NCBI RefSeq assembly: GCF_003604195.1
Contig: NZ_QXGR01000002.1
Location: 310,001 to 374,000, forward strand
Direction: 5' to 3'
Length of the DNA stretch: 64,000 bases
DNA from: Simplicispira lacusdiani
GTDB taxonomy: Bacteria; Pseudomonadota; Gammaproteobacteria; Burkholderiales; Burkholderiaceae_C
Position numbers and translations under genes: made by a program. Shown piece after piece: positions 1 to 8,452 of the stretch; positions within the stretch are counted from its first letter, which is position 1; each line of letters opens with the position of its first letter. The notes under the pieces are model-generated. The model was not told where the DNA came from. It worked only from the letters and a program-made list of their open reading frames with translations, and made no database searches.

Positions 1-1
1 C

Positions 2-538
2 GAGGCGCTGTACTCGGCCTTCTCGCGCATGCATGTGCAGAAGACCTGGGAGGGCATCATGAACACCCCCGTGGCGCTGGACGACGTGGTGCTGGCCGAG
101 ATGCTCTGGGCCGCCTTCAAGGCACTGTTCACGGTCACGGCCATCATGGGCGTGATGCTGGCGCTGGGCATCAGCCATTCGCCCAAGCTGCTCGTGGCCT
201 GGCCGGTGCTGCTGTGCGTGGGCATCATGTTCTCCAGCATCGCGCTGATCTTCAACGCGCTGGCCAAGGGCTACGACTTCTTCACCTACTACTTCACGCT
301 GGTGCTCACGCCCATGATGTTCCTCTCGGGCGTGTTCTTCCCGCGCGAGCAATTGCCCGCCGTGGTGCGGCACATTTCCGACTGGCTCCCGCTGACCAAC
401 GCCGTCGAGCTGGTGCGCCCGCTGTTCATGGACCAGTGGCCCGCGCACCCGCTGCGCCACGGCCTGGTGATGGTGGCGACCACCGTGCTGGCCTACTGGG
501 TGGCGCTGGCGCTCACGCGCCGCCGCTTCGCTGCCTGA
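2..538 (+). CDS. ABC-2 type transporter permease (NodJ-like), C-terminal part
   Basis: The reading frame is open from the left edge, so the start codon lies outside the window and 178 residues are visible. The protein is very hydrophobic, with about five predicted membrane spans (for example around LFTVTAIMGVMLALGI and WPVLLCVGIMFSSIALIF). The segment TPMMFLSGVFFPREQLP is typical of the ABC-2 permease family that includes NodJ and drug or polysaccharide exporters. Such permeases pair with an ATP-binding subunit, which would be encoded upstream. Substrate cannot be read from the sequence. The next gene starts 5 bases after the stop, which suggests cotranscription. Confidence 0.85.
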   Translation, partial: EALYSAFSRMHVQKTWEGIMNTPVALDDVVLAEMLWAAFKALFTVTAIMGVMLALGISHSPKLLVAWPVLLCVGIMFSSIALIFNALAKGYDFFTYYFTLVLTPMMFLSGVFFPREQLPAVVRHISDWLPLTNAVELVRPLFMDQWPAHPLRHGLVMVATTVLAYWVALALTRRRFAA

Positions 539-543
539 GCGCC

Positions 544-1038
544 ATGACCGCGCCCGCCCTGCTGAGCCCGGAACACATCGCCATGGTGGACCGGGGTGTC
601 TCGGTGATCGTGGCCTCGCGCGATGCCGCGCTGCGCCCCAGCCTCATGCGCGGCGTGGGCAGCGCCATCAGCGCCTGCGGCACGCAGGTCACCGTCTACC
701 TGCGGCGCAGCCAGTCGCGCCAGCTCTTGCAGGACATCGCGGCTGGCGGCGGCGTGGCCGTGGTGTTCAGCGAGCCGCCCACGCACCGCACGCTGCAGCT
801 CAAGGCCGCCACAGCCTCCCAGCGCGAAGCCGGTCCGGCCGACCTGCCGCTGCTGCGCCGCTACCTCGCGTCCATGCAGCACGAACTGGCCCAGGTGGGC
901 TACGGTCCCGCCTATGCCGCCGCCATGCTGTCGGCACCGCTGGAGGACGTGGTGGCCCTGCAGTTCACGCCCGAGGCCGCCTTTGACCAGACGCCGGGCC
1001 CACGCGCAGGCGCGCCCCTGGCCCCCGCCGCGCCATGA
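544..1038 (+). CDS. Pyridoxamine 5'-phosphate oxidase-like FMN-binding protein (probable)
   Basis: This 164-residue soluble protein has an alternation of strands and helices like the split-barrel flavin-binding fold: GVSVIVASRDAALRPSLMRG near residues 17-36, then a stretch ending in VAVVFSEPPTHRTLQLK. No catalytic motif is distinctive enough to fix a substrate. The ATG at 544 directly follows the permease stop. Its 3' end overlaps the next gene by the four bases ATGA at 1035-1038, so the two are probably translationally coupled. The next protein also begins with a PNPOx-like domain, which supports a joint flavin-related role. A specific reaction is not claimed. Confidence 0.6.
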   Translation: MTAPALLSPEHIAMVDRGVSVIVASRDAALRPSLMRGVGSAISACGTQVTVYLRRSQSRQLLQDIAAGGGVAVVFSEPPTHRTLQLKAATASQREAGPADLPLLRRYLASMQHELAQVGYGPAYAAAMLSAPLEDVVALQFTPEAAFDQTPGPRAGAPLAPAAP

Positions 1039-2384
1039 CCGCGCCCCAGCTCCCCGCCATCCGCGCCTGCCTGGAAGGCGCCATTCCGGCCATCATGGCC
1101 ACCTGCGCCAGCGATGGCACGCCCAACGTGGCCTACATCTCGCAGGTGGTCTACGTGGACGAGGGCCATGTGGCGCTGTCGTTCCAGTTCTTCAACAAGA
1201 CGCGCGCGAACATCCTGGCCAATCCGCAGGCCTCGGTGCTGCTGCTCGACCCGGTGACGGCGCGCTTCTACCGCCTGCACCTGCGCTACCTGCGCACCGA
1301 AACCAGCGGCGCGCTATTCGAGAGCATGAAGGCGCGGCTGGCCGGCATCGCCTCGCACACCGGCATGGCCGAGGTGTTCCGCCTCAAGGGCTCAGACGTG
1401 TATGCGGTGGAGCATATCGACGCCCTCGACGGCGAGGGCCTGCCGCCCGCGCCCTGCCGCACCGGCCTGCTGCACCGCCTGCGCCAGTGCAGCGAACGCC
1501 TGGCCGCCTGCACCGGCCTGGACGAACTGCTGCAGGCGGCGCTGTGCGCGCTGCAGGAATGCATGGGCATGGAACACGCCATGGTGCTGATGCTCGACGC
1601 GCCGGCCCGGCGCCTCTACACCGTCGCCAGCCGGGGCTATGCCACCTCGGGCGTGGGTTCGGAGATCGCGCTGGGGCACGGCGTGGTCGGCACGGCCGCG
1701 CGCGAGAACACGCCGGTGCGCATCAGCCACATGACGCACGCGGCGCTCTACAGCCACGCCATGCGCAGCAGCCTGCAGGCCGACGCCCCGGATGGCGGGG
1801 CTCCCGGCATGGAGATTCCCTACCCCGGCCTGCCCGAACCCCACAGCCAGCTCGCCGTGCCCATGGTGGCCGGCGGGCGCGTGCTGGGCGTGCTGTTCGC
1901 CGAGAGTCCGCGCGACATGGCCTTCGACTTCGAGGACGAAGACCTGCTGGTGGCGCTCGCCGGGCACCTGGGCGCCGCCATCGACCTGCTGCAGGCCGCG
2001 CCCGACACCGGCGAGCCCCCCGTTCCCGCCGCCGCGCAGGCGCCCGCCGTGAGCGGCACTCCCGTACGCGTGCGCCGCTACGCGGCCAACGACAGCATCT
2101 TCATCAACGACGACTACCTGATCAAGGGCGTGGCCGGGGCCATTTTCTGGAAGCTGCTGCGCGACTACACGCAGGCCGGGCGCACCGAGTTCAGCAACCG
2201 CGAGCTGCGGCTCGACCCGTCGATCCGCCTGCCCGACGTGGCCGACAACCTGGAGGCCCGCCTGCTGCTGCTGCAGCGCCGGCTGCAGGAGAACAACCCG
2301 CCCATGCGCATCGAGAAGACCGGGCGCGGGCGCTTCCGCCTGTGCGTGGCCTGCCCGGTCCAGCTCGAAGAACAGGCGGGCTGA
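1035..2384 (+). CDS. PNPOx-like domain protein with GAF domain and C-terminal helical domain
   Basis: The 449-residue protein has three parts. Residues about 1-135 resemble the flavin-binding split barrel of pyridoxamine phosphate oxidase-like proteins (ATCASDGTPNVAYISQVVYV). Residues about 150-320 form a GAF sensor-type domain (HAMVLMLDAPARRLYTVASR, later LAVPMVAGGRVLGVLF). Residues about 340-449 are basic and helical and may be a winged-helix-like output domain (FWKLLRDYTQAGRTEFSNRE). The start overlaps the preceding stop as ATGA. The combination suggests a redox or small-molecule sensor, but this is inference. It runs convergent to the hemerythrin gene with only four bases between the stops. 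Confidence 0.7.
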   Translation: MTAPQLPAIRACLEGAIPAIMATCASDGTPNVAYISQVVYVDEGHVALSFQFFNKTRANILANPQASVLLLDPVTARFYRLHLRYLRTETSGALFESMKARLAGIASHTGMAEVFRLKGSDVYAVEHIDALDGEGLPPAPCRTGLLHRLRQCSERLAACTGLDELLQAALCALQECMGMEHAMVLMLDAPARRLYTVASRGYATSGVGSEIALGHGVVGTAARENTPVRISHMTHAALYSHAMRSSLQADAPDGGAPGMEIPYPGLPEPHSQLAVPMVAGGRVLGVLFAESPRDMAFDFEDEDLLVALAGHLGAAIDLLQAAPDTGEPPVPAAAQAPAVSGTPVRVRRYAANDSIFINDDYLIKGVAGAIFWKLLRDYTQAGRTEFSNRELRLDPSIRLPDVADNLEARLLLLQRRLQENNPPMRIEKTGRGRFRLCVACPVQLEEQAG

Positions 2385-2388
2385 GCCT

Positions 2389-3120
2389 TCACTGAAGGGC
2401 AACGCCGGCCATTCCCAGGCCCGCCATGAGCTTGTCCCACTCGCGCGCGGCGAGGTGGGGGCGCACCACATCCAGCACCGCGCCGAACGCCTCGCCAGGC
2501 ACCTGCTGGCGCATGCCACCGAGCAGGGCCAAGCGCTCTGCGGGCGCCATGAAAGGCACCATCCAGCGCATCACCAGCATCATCTCGCCGGGCGGAATCG
2601 ACGACACCAGCACGTCGTGCACAGCCATCAGCTCGCCGTCCGTGTAGTGCCGCCACAGCGCGGCGTTGTGCGCCGTTTCTTCGAGGTGCATGTGCTCGTA
2701 GTTGTGCGCCACGAACAGCGCCAGCGCGTGGTACAGCGCCTGGGCGCGCGGCGCGCGGTCGGCACGCGCGCAGGCCATCAGGTCGGCCACCGCGCGCACC
2801 AGGCGCAGGATGGCCCGCTCGTGCTCCTCATGCTCGTCCGCGATGGCATGGCTGCCGCCCTGGGCACGCGCCTCGATGGCCGGGTGCACGAAGCGGTTCT
2901 CGTGTTCCAGGTGGGCCTGGAGCACATCGAGCAGTTGCGCCACGCGCTGGCAACCCTGGGCAAAATCCAGGTCGTCGTCCACATCCATGCGGCCCAGGCC
3001 CAGCAGGGTGTCGGCCATGAAGGCGCGCAGCGCCTTGTGGATGCCGGCATACAGGTCCACGCGCGGCACGGCGGGCTGGGCGGCGGCGATTTCGGCAATT
3101 TCACGGGTATCGATCTTCAT
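2389..3120 (-). CDS. Hemerythrin HHE-domain protein
   Basis: This 243-residue protein carries the spaced His and Glu residues of the hemerythrin cation-binding fold: HLEHENRFVHP, then DEHEEHERAI, then HNYEHMHLEE. Such proteins hold a di-iron centre and bind oxygen, NO or metal. The ATG at 3120 is preferred over an upstream in-frame start because AGGAAAG lies 6-12 bases before it and the upstream extension is Pro/Arg-rich. The gene is convergent with the PNPOx/GAF gene. A second hemerythrin gene is found at 54093-54641. The role, whether oxygen/NO sensing or iron handling, is not resolved. Confidence 0.8.
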   Translation of the reverse strand: MKIDTREIAEIAAAQPAVPRVDLYAGIHKALRAFMADTLLGLGRMDVDDDLDFAQGCQRVAQLLDVLQAHLEHENRFVHPAIEARAQGGSHAIADEHEEHERAILRLVRAVADLMACARADRAPRAQALYHALALFVAHNYEHMHLEETAHNAALWRHYTDGELMAVHDVLVSSIPPGEMMLVMRWMVPFMAPAERLALLGGMRQQVPGEAFGAVLDVVRPHLAAREWDKLMAGLGMAGVALQ

Positions 3121-3309
3121 CACGTTCTTTCCTGGCCCCGGGGGCCTGCTTGCGGCGCGGCGGAAGCCGTGCCGGGCCGGGTGCACCATGCACCCGCAAC
3201 CGTGGAATGAAGTCTAGGAAGCGACGCTCCGTTGCACTGCTAAAAAACTCTTAACCGAACCCTATTCCATCCTTAAAAACGCCATCGTCCGCCAATTGCG
3301 TGAATTCCA

Positions 3310-4884
3310 TCACGCCGCGGCGCGCACCATGTCCACCGCCTTTTCCGCGATCATGATGGTGGGCGCATTGGTGTTGCCGCTGACGATGCGCGGCATGATG
3401 GACGCGTCGACCACGCGCAACCCCTGCACGCCGCGCACGCGCAACTGCGCATCCACCACATCGTGTTCGCCCGGCCCCATGCGGCAGGTGCCGACGGGGT
3501 GGTAGATGGTGTCGGCATGCTGGCGGATGAAGGCCTCGATCTCGGCGTCGGATTCCAGCACGGGCGCGGCGCCATAGCGCGCCAGCGCGGGCTGCGCCAG
3601 GATCTCCTGCATGCGCCGGAAGCCGTGCACCATGCGGTCCATGTCGGCGCGCTCGCCGAGGAAGTTCGGGTCCACCAGCGGCAGCGCCATGGGGTTGCCG
3701 CTGGCGAGCTGCACGCTGCCCCGGCTCACGGGCTGCAACAGGCAGACATGGCAGGAATGGCCATGGCCCAGCACCGTCTTGCGGCCATGGTCCACCAGCT
3801 TGCCGATGACGAAATGCAGCTGCACATCGGGCGCCGTTTCGCAGGGCTGGCTGCGGATGAAGCCGCCGGCCTCGGCGAAGTTGGTTGTCAGCATGCCGCT
3901 GCGCTGGCGGCGCCATTCCTGCACGCCGCGCGCGATGCGCGCCACGCCGGGTAGCGAGATACCGAACAGCTCGCTCTGCCCCGGCGCATCGACCACGCGC
4001 ACCACATCGGGATGGTCGTGCAGGTGCGCACCCACGCCCGGCTGGTCGTGCAGCACGGCGATGCCGTGGCGCTGCAACTGCGCTCCGGGGCCGATGCCCG
4101 AGAGCATGAGCAGCTGCGGCGACAGCAACGCCCCCGCGCTCAGCAACACCTCGCGCTTGCAGCGCAGCTGCTGCAGGCGGCCGCCCTGGCGGAATTCCAC
4201 ACCGACGGCGCGGTGCCCGTCGAACAGCACGCGCGTGGCGTGCGCCCCGGTGAGTACCTGGAGGTTGGGCCGCGCCAGGTGCGGCGTGAGATAGGCCTTG
4301 GCCGCGCTGAAGCGCTCGCCATCGCGGTGGGTGACCTGGTATTCGCCCACGCCTTCCTGCGTGGCGCCGTTGAAGTCGCGGTTGTGCGCGTGGCCCGCCT
4401 GCACGCCGGCCTCGACGAACACCCGGGCGAAGCGGTTGGGCGAGCGCAGGTCCATCACGTTGAGCGGGCCGCCCGTGGCATGCCAGGCGTCCGCGCCGCG
4501 CTCGTTGTTCTCGGAGCGCAGGAAGTAGGGCAGCACATCGGCCCAGCCCCAGCCCGGGTTGCCCTGCGCGGCCCAGTGGTCGTAGTCCCGCGGCTGGCCG
4601 CGCGCGTAGATCATGGCGTTGATGGAGCTGGAGCCCCCCAGCACCTTGCCACGCGGCTGGTAGCCCCGGCGGCCATTCAGGCCGGGCTGGGGCGTGGTGT
4701 TCAGCCCCCAGCCGTTGAGCATGTACTTGGCCATCACGGCCAGCCCCGCCGGGCAATGGATCAGCACGCTGCGGTCCGCAGGCCCGGCCTCCAGCAGGCA
4801 CACGCGCACGGCCGGGTCTTCGCTCAGGCGACCGGCCAATACACAGCCCGCTGAACCCCCACCCACCACGATGTAGTCGAACAT
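3310..4884 (-). CDS. GMC family FAD-dependent oxidoreductase (choline/alcohol dehydrogenase type)
   Basis: This 524-residue protein begins with a textbook dinucleotide-binding motif, VVGGGSAG at residues 6-13, followed by the GMC signature GKVLGGSSSINAMIYARG. Near the C-terminus are HPVGTCRMG and SGNTNAPTIMIAEK, which hold the conserved His and Asn of the active site. GMC enzymes oxidise alcohols with FAD; relatives include choline dehydrogenase and AlkJ-type alcohol dehydrogenases. The exact substrate cannot be assigned. The start at 4884 is supported by GGAGGAGG just upstream. The gene is divergent from the 3-hydroxybutyryl-CoA dehydrogenase gene, with about 96 bases between them. Confidence 0.92.
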   Translation of the reverse strand: MFDYIVVGGGSAGCVLAGRLSEDPAVRVCLLEAGPADRSVLIHCPAGLAVMAKYMLNGWGLNTTPQPGLNGRRGYQPRGKVLGGSSSINAMIYARGQPRDYDHWAAQGNPGWGWADVLPYFLRSENNERGADAWHATGGPLNVMDLRSPNRFARVFVEAGVQAGHAHNRDFNGATQEGVGEYQVTHRDGERFSAAKAYLTPHLARPNLQVLTGAHATRVLFDGHRAVGVEFRQGGRLQQLRCKREVLLSAGALLSPQLLMLSGIGPGAQLQRHGIAVLHDQPGVGAHLHDHPDVVRVVDAPGQSELFGISLPGVARIARGVQEWRRQRSGMLTTNFAEAGGFIRSQPCETAPDVQLHFVIGKLVDHGRKTVLGHGHSCHVCLLQPVSRGSVQLASGNPMALPLVDPNFLGERADMDRMVHGFRRMQEILAQPALARYGAAPVLESDAEIEAFIRQHADTIYHPVGTCRMGPGEHDVVDAQLRVRGVQGLRVVDASIMPRIVSGNTNAPTIMIAEKAVDMVRAAA

Positions 4885-4980
4885 ACCCGCCTCCTCCGTG
4901 TTTGATACACCTTAACCGATGGTGAGGGCAAATGCCGATACGATGGTGGCTGTTGTTTCACTTTGAAGAGAGCACTCCAC

Positions 4981-5829
4981 ATGAGCATCACCACGGTTGG
5001 CATCATCGGCGCCGGCACCATGGGCAACGGCATCGCGCAGGCCTGCGCGGTTTCCGGCATCAACGTCGTCATGGTCGACATCTCCGACGCGGCCGTCCAG
5101 AAGGGCCTGTCCACCGTCGCCGGCAGCCTGGACCGCCTGATCAAGAAGGAAAAGATCAGCGCCGCCGACAAGGACGCGGCGCTCGCGCGCATCAAGGTCT
5201 CCACCAGCTACGACGACCTCAAGGCCGCCCAGCTCGTCATCGAGGCCGCTACCGAGAACTACGAGCTCAAGCTCAAGATCCTCAAGCAGGTGGACGGCAT
5301 CGTCGGCCCCGACGTGATCATCGCGTCGAACACCTCGTCGATCTCCATCACCAAGCTGGCCGCCGCCACCAGCCGCGCCGACAAGTTCATCGGCATGCAC
5401 TTCTTCAACCCCGTGCCGATGATGGCGCTGGTGGAGATCATCCGTGGCCTGCAGACCAGCGACGCCACGCACGACGCCGTCAAGACGATGGCACTGGCGC
5501 TGGGCAAGAGCCCCATCACCGTGAAGAACGCCCCGGGCTTCGTGGTCAACCGCATTCTGGTGCCCATGATCAACGAGGCTTTCTTCGTGCTGGCCGAAGG
5601 CCTGGCCACGCCCGAGGACATCGACGCCGGCATGAAGCTCGGCTGCAACCAGCCCATCGGCCCGCTGGCCCTGGCCGACATGGTGGGTCTGGACGTGTGC
5701 CTGGCCGTGATGGACGTCTACCTCGCCGAGTTCGGCGACAGCAAGTACCGCGCCTGCCCGCTGCTGCGCGAAATGGTGGCCGCCGGCCGCCTGGGCCGCA
5801 AGACCGGCCAGGGCGTCTACCAGTACTGA
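4981..5829 (+). CDS. hbd: 3-hydroxybutyryl-CoA dehydrogenase
   Basis: This NAD(P)-dependent enzyme interconverts acetoacetyl-CoA and 3-hydroxybutyryl-CoA in short-chain acyl-CoA and PHB-linked metabolism. The 282-residue protein has the Rossmann motif GIIGAGTMGNGIAQA at its N-terminus, IEAATENYELK, NTSSISITKLA and the catalytic HFFNPVPMMALVEII, followed by the C-terminal domain with NRILVPMINEA. The length matches the family. An in-frame ATG-like codon 18 bases upstream is rejected because GAAGAGAG precedes 4981 at good spacing. The symbol is by family similarity; paaH-type enzymes are close relatives. Confidence 0.93.
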   Translation: MSITTVGIIGAGTMGNGIAQACAVSGINVVMVDISDAAVQKGLSTVAGSLDRLIKKEKISAADKDAALARIKVSTSYDDLKAAQLVIEAATENYELKLKILKQVDGIVGPDVIIASNTSSISITKLAAATSRADKFIGMHFFNPVPMMALVEIIRGLQTSDATHDAVKTMALALGKSPITVKNAPGFVVNRILVPMINEAFFVLAEGLATPEDIDAGMKLGCNQPIGPLALADMVGLDVCLAVMDVYLAEFGDSKYRACPLLREMVAAGRLGRKTGQGVYQY

Positions 5830-5865
5830 GCAACGGGGACGGGGCGCCCCCCGTCCCGGGCGCCC

Positions 5866-6468
5866 ATGCCCTCGCCCCACGCCCCACGCAAAGAGCCCCT
5901 GAACTGGCGCGTGGGCCGCTGGTTCACCGAGCGCCCCGCGCTCCAGATCGGCCTGTGCGCCGTGGCCTTCGGCCTCCCCATCTACTACTTCGGCGTGATG
6001 TCCGCCGTCCTGTTGGCGCCGGTTTTCGCGGCACTCATCGTGCGCCCGCTGATCAACCTGGCCTCCAACCTGCGCTACCACATGCGCGCGCACCAACTGC
6101 GCGATTCGCAGGGCCGGTACTACGAATACAAGGGCCAGGCCGTGCATGTGGCGCAGGACGCGGACGGTGAACGCTGGGTCCTCCTGTCGGATGTGCGCAA
6201 GATCATCGGTCCGATGTCCAGCGAGCGCGCCCTGCGGCTGACCTACCCGGACCGCCTCCAGCCCATGGACCGCAAGGGCCGCATCCACATCCGCGCCGAT
6301 GCCCTGGTTACCCACCTCGGCAAGCACAACGATCTGCTGGTGCTGCGCTTTCGCACCTGGGTGGAGCGCACCCTGGCCGTGCCCGGACGCCACGCCCGCC
6401 CCACGCTAGGCGACCCGACCGCCGGCAAGCCCTCCGAATTCCCGGACGACGAGCGCCCCGCCCCCTGA
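5866..6468 (+). CDS. Hypothetical membrane-anchored protein
   Basis: I do not recognise this 200-residue protein. After a polar N-terminus there are two adjacent hydrophobic segments at about residues 26-62 (LQIGLCAVAFGLPIYYFGVM, then SAVLLAPVFAALIV). A soluble part follows, containing YYEYKGQAVHVAQDADGERW and DVRKIIG, possibly a DNA- or ligand-binding segment facing the cytoplasm. The ATG at 5866 lies 36 bases after the hbd stop on the same strand, so cotranscription is possible. The TGA stop at 6466-6468 is the end of the first unit of a 13-bp tandem repeat. Confidence 0.7.
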   Translation: MPSPHAPRKEPLNWRVGRWFTERPALQIGLCAVAFGLPIYYFGVMSAVLLAPVFAALIVRPLINLASNLRYHMRAHQLRDSQGRYYEYKGQAVHVAQDADGERWVLLSDVRKIIGPMSSERALRLTYPDRLQPMDRKGRIHIRADALVTHLGKHNDLLVLRFRTWVERTLAVPGRHARPTLGDPTAGKPSEFPDDERPAP

Positions 6469-6507
6469 CCCCGCCCCCTGACCCCGCCCCCTGACCCCGC
6501 CCCCTGA
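6456..6507. repeat. Four perfect tandem copies of a 13-bp unit
   Basis: Units CCCCGCCCCCTGA occupy 6456-6468, 6469-6481, 6482-6494 and 6495-6507 with no mismatch, followed by a partial CCCCGCC. The first TGA is the stop codon of the preceding gene. The array lies just upstream of the ohrR operator. Copy number is probably variable by slippage, and expansion downstream of the first TGA would not change the protein. Confidence 0.95.
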
Positions 6508-6564
6508 CCCCGCCGCCGCGCCCGCGCAAGCGCGCGCAATACCCAGGCGAAAGCCAGGGAATTT

Positions 6565-6594
6565 GGCAATTAAATTGTGCGCAATTTAATTGCC
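6565..6594. promoter_or_regulatory. Putative OhrR operator (long palindrome)
   Basis: The arms GGCAATTAAATTG and CAATTTAATTGCC are perfect 13-base inverted repeats separated by TGCG. The core CAATTAAATTG resembles known OhrR boxes of the TACAATTAAATTGTA type. It ends 16 bases before the ATG of ohrR and stands out as AT-rich in GC-rich surroundings. It most likely gives autorepression of ohrR and control of ohr downstream. Confidence 0.85.
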
Positions 6595-6610
6595 ATCAAT
6601 AATTCAACCC

Positions 6611-7072
6611 ATGCCCAGCCCGCACGCCACCGTCCGCCCCAGCCCCCCGGCCCTGCTGCTCGACAACCAGGTCTGCTTCGCGCTGTACTCCGCCTCGCTG
6701 GCGATGACCAAGCTCTACAAGCCCCTGCTTGATGCCATCGGCCTGACCTATCCGCAGTACCTGGTGATGCTGGTGCTATGGGAGCGCGACAGAATCACGG
6801 TATCCGAACTGGGCGAGCGCCTGTTCCTCGATTCCGGCACGCTGACGCCGCTGCTCAAGCGCCTGGAGGCCTCGGGCCTGCTGGAACGCCAGCGCGACGC
6901 GCAGGACGAGCGCCGCGTGCGCATTTCGCTCACGCTCCAGGGCCGCGCGCTGCGCGACAGCGCCGAGAGCGTGCCCGCCTGCGTGCTGCAGGGCAGCCGC
7001 ACCCCCCTGCCCGAACTGCAGGCCCTGACCCTCCAGATCCAGGCCCTGCGCAACGAACTCAGCCAACGCTGA
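6611..7072 (+). CDS. ohrR: OhrR, MarR-family organic-peroxide sensing repressor
   Basis: The 153-residue protein is a MarR winged-helix repressor that loses DNA binding when a cysteine is oxidised by organic hydroperoxides. The sensing cysteine is Cys22 in [11 protein letters not shown] second cysteine, Cys124 in PACVLQ, suggests the two-Cys class as in Xanthomonas. The HTH and wing regions are [20 protein letters not shown] and [12 protein letters not shown] 21 bases upstream is in frame but lies inside the operator, so the ATG at 6611 is chosen. There is no clear ribosome binding site. The target gene ohr follows 51 bases later. Confidence 0.92.
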   Translation: MPSPHATVRPSPPALLLDNQVCFALYSASLAMTKLYKPLLDAIGLTYPQYLVMLVLWERDRITVSELGERLFLDSGTLTPLLKRLEASGLLERQRDAQDERRVRISLTLQGRALRDSAESVPACVLQGSRTPLPELQALTLQIQALRNELSQR

Positions 7073-7123
7073 CGCCCCCATCCCTCCCGCCCGTTTTGGG
7101 CACCACACGCAAAGGAAACCACC

Positions 7124-7540
7124 ATGGCCTCCCTCGACAAAGTCCTCTACACCGCCCGCGCCCACACCACCGGGGGCCGCGATGGCGCCTCGCGCACCGA
7201 CGACGGGCGCCTGGATGTGAAACTGTCCTCGCCCGGCACCTCGGGCACCGGCACCAACCCCGAGCAGTTGTTCGCCGCCGGCTACTCGGCCTGCTTCATC
7301 GGCGCGCTCAAGGCCGTGGGCGGCATGCAGAAGATCGCCATCCCCCAGGACGTGGCCGTGGACGCCGAGGTGGACCTGGGCCCCATCACCGGCGGCTATG
7401 GCATCGCCGTGCGCCTGCAGGTGCACCTGCCCGGCATGGACCGCGCCGCCGCCCAGGCGCTGGTGGACGCGGCCCACAAGGTCTGCCCCTACTCCAACGC
7501 CACGCGCGGCAACATCGACGTGACGCTGACCCTGGCCTGA
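7124..7540 (+). CDS. ohr: Ohr, organic hydroperoxide resistance thiol peroxidase
   Basis: Ohr reduces fatty acid and other organic hydroperoxides with a pair of reactive cysteines. In this 138-residue protein they are Cys57 in [10 protein letters not shown] and Cys121 in [15 protein letters not shown]. The supporting Arg19 (GGRDG) and Glu47 (PEQLF) of the Ohr active site are present. The length is typical. AAGGAAA precedes the ATG at 7124. Expression is most likely derepressed through ohrR and the palindrome at 6565-6594. Confidence 0.95.
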   Translation: MASLDKVLYTARAHTTGGRDGASRTDDGRLDVKLSSPGTSGTGTNPEQLFAAGYSACFIGALKAVGGMQKIAIPQDVAVDAEVDLGPITGGYGIAVRLQVHLPGMDRAAAQALVDAAHKVCPYSNATRGNIDVTLTLA

Positions 7541-7560
7541 TCCGCCGCGCACGAACGGCC

Positions 7561-7613
7561 TCAAAAACCATAGCACTCCACGCCCTGACCATGGGCCTGG
7601 AGCGCTTTTTCAT
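7561..7613. repeat. Dispersed palindromic repeat, copy A (downstream of ohr)
   Basis: An AT-rich edge TCAAAAACCATAGCACTCCA is followed by CGCCCTGACCATGGGC and TGGAGCGCTTTTT. The two halves GCACTCCACGCCC and GGGCCTGGAGCGC are inverted repeats with two mismatches. The same AT-rich ATAGC...GCGC layout recurs at eight other intergenic sites in the window. It may also act as a terminator for ohr. Confidence 0.75.
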
Positions 7614-7684
7614 TGGGAGTAATGGTTTTCCCTGAGGCGCCATGCAAGCTTGCGCTCAGCGAACCGCGCCATCATGGATGGCCC

Positions 7685-8452
7685 ATGAAGATCGCCCTCC
7701 TGTCCGACATCCACGCCAACCGCCAGGCCCTCGACGCCTGCCTCCAGCACGCGCGCGCCCATGGCGCGCAGCACATCGCGCTGCTGGGCGATCTGGTGGG
7801 CTATGGCGGCGACCCGCGCTACGTGGTGCAGCAGGCCATGGCCATCGCGGCCGAGGGCGGCACCGTGCTGTGCGGCAACCACGACGCGCTGGCCGTGCTG
7901 CCGCCGGCCGCGCTGGGCAAGTCGGCGCAGACCGGCGCCACGCAGGGCGCCAGCTGGTCGCACGGCCAGCTCTCGTCCGAGGAGCGCGACTTCCTCGCCC
8001 ACCTGCCGCTGACCGCCGTGGTGCACAACGTGATGCTCGTGCACGCCAGCGCCGACGCGCCCGAGCGCTGGCGCTACGTGGACAACGAGGTGGTGGCCGG
8101 CCAGTGCCTGGACGCCGCGCTGCGCCACCACGGCGTGCGCCATGTGTTCTGCGGCCATGTGCACAAGCAGATGCTCTACTACCGGGGCACCGGCCACGGC
8201 CTCATGCGCTTCGCCCCCATGCCGGGCGTACCCGTGCCCGTGCCGCCGCGCCGCGCCTGGGTGGCCACCGTGGGGTCGGTCGGCCAGCCGCGCGACGGCG
8301 ACACGCGCGCCATGTACGCGCTGCTCGACACCTCGCACTGGCAGTTGCGCTTCGAGCGCGTGGCCTACCACCACGCGGAGGCCGCCGCCGCCGTGCGCGC
8401 CACGGGCGCGCTGCCCGAATCGTTTGCCCACCGGCTGGAGACTGGACGATGA
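7685..8452 (+). CDS. Calcineurin-like metallophosphoesterase
   Basis: The 255-residue protein has all the metal-binding blocks of the family: LLSDIHAN at the N-terminus, LLGDLVGYGGDP, CGNHDAL, and FCGHVHKQ. These bind two metal ions and hydrolyse phosphoesters, either protein phosphates or nucleotides. The ATG at 7685 places the first motif at residue 5, as is usual; longer in-frame starts add only unrelated sequence. The stop overlaps the ATG of the next gene (ATGA at 8449-8452). That gene is a protein kinase, which suggests a kinase/phosphatase pair, although the substrate is not shown by the sequence. Confidence 0.88.
   Translation: MKIALLSDIHANRQALDACLQHARAHGAQHIALLGDLVGYGGDPRYVVQQAMAIAAEGGTVLCGNHDALAVLPPAALGKSAQTGATQGASWSHGQLSSEERDFLAHLPLTAVVHNVMLVHASADAPERWRYVDNEVVAGQCLDAALRHHGVRHVFCGHVHKQMLYYRGTGHGLMRFAPMPGVPVPVPPRRAWVATVGSVGQPRDGDTRAMYALLDTSHWQLRFERVAYHHAEAAAAVRATGALPESFAHRLETGR

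Noticed and set aside
6456..6507. Repeat array as a CRISPR
   Set aside because: The units are 13 bases, directly adjacent and without spacers; it is a simple tandem repeat.
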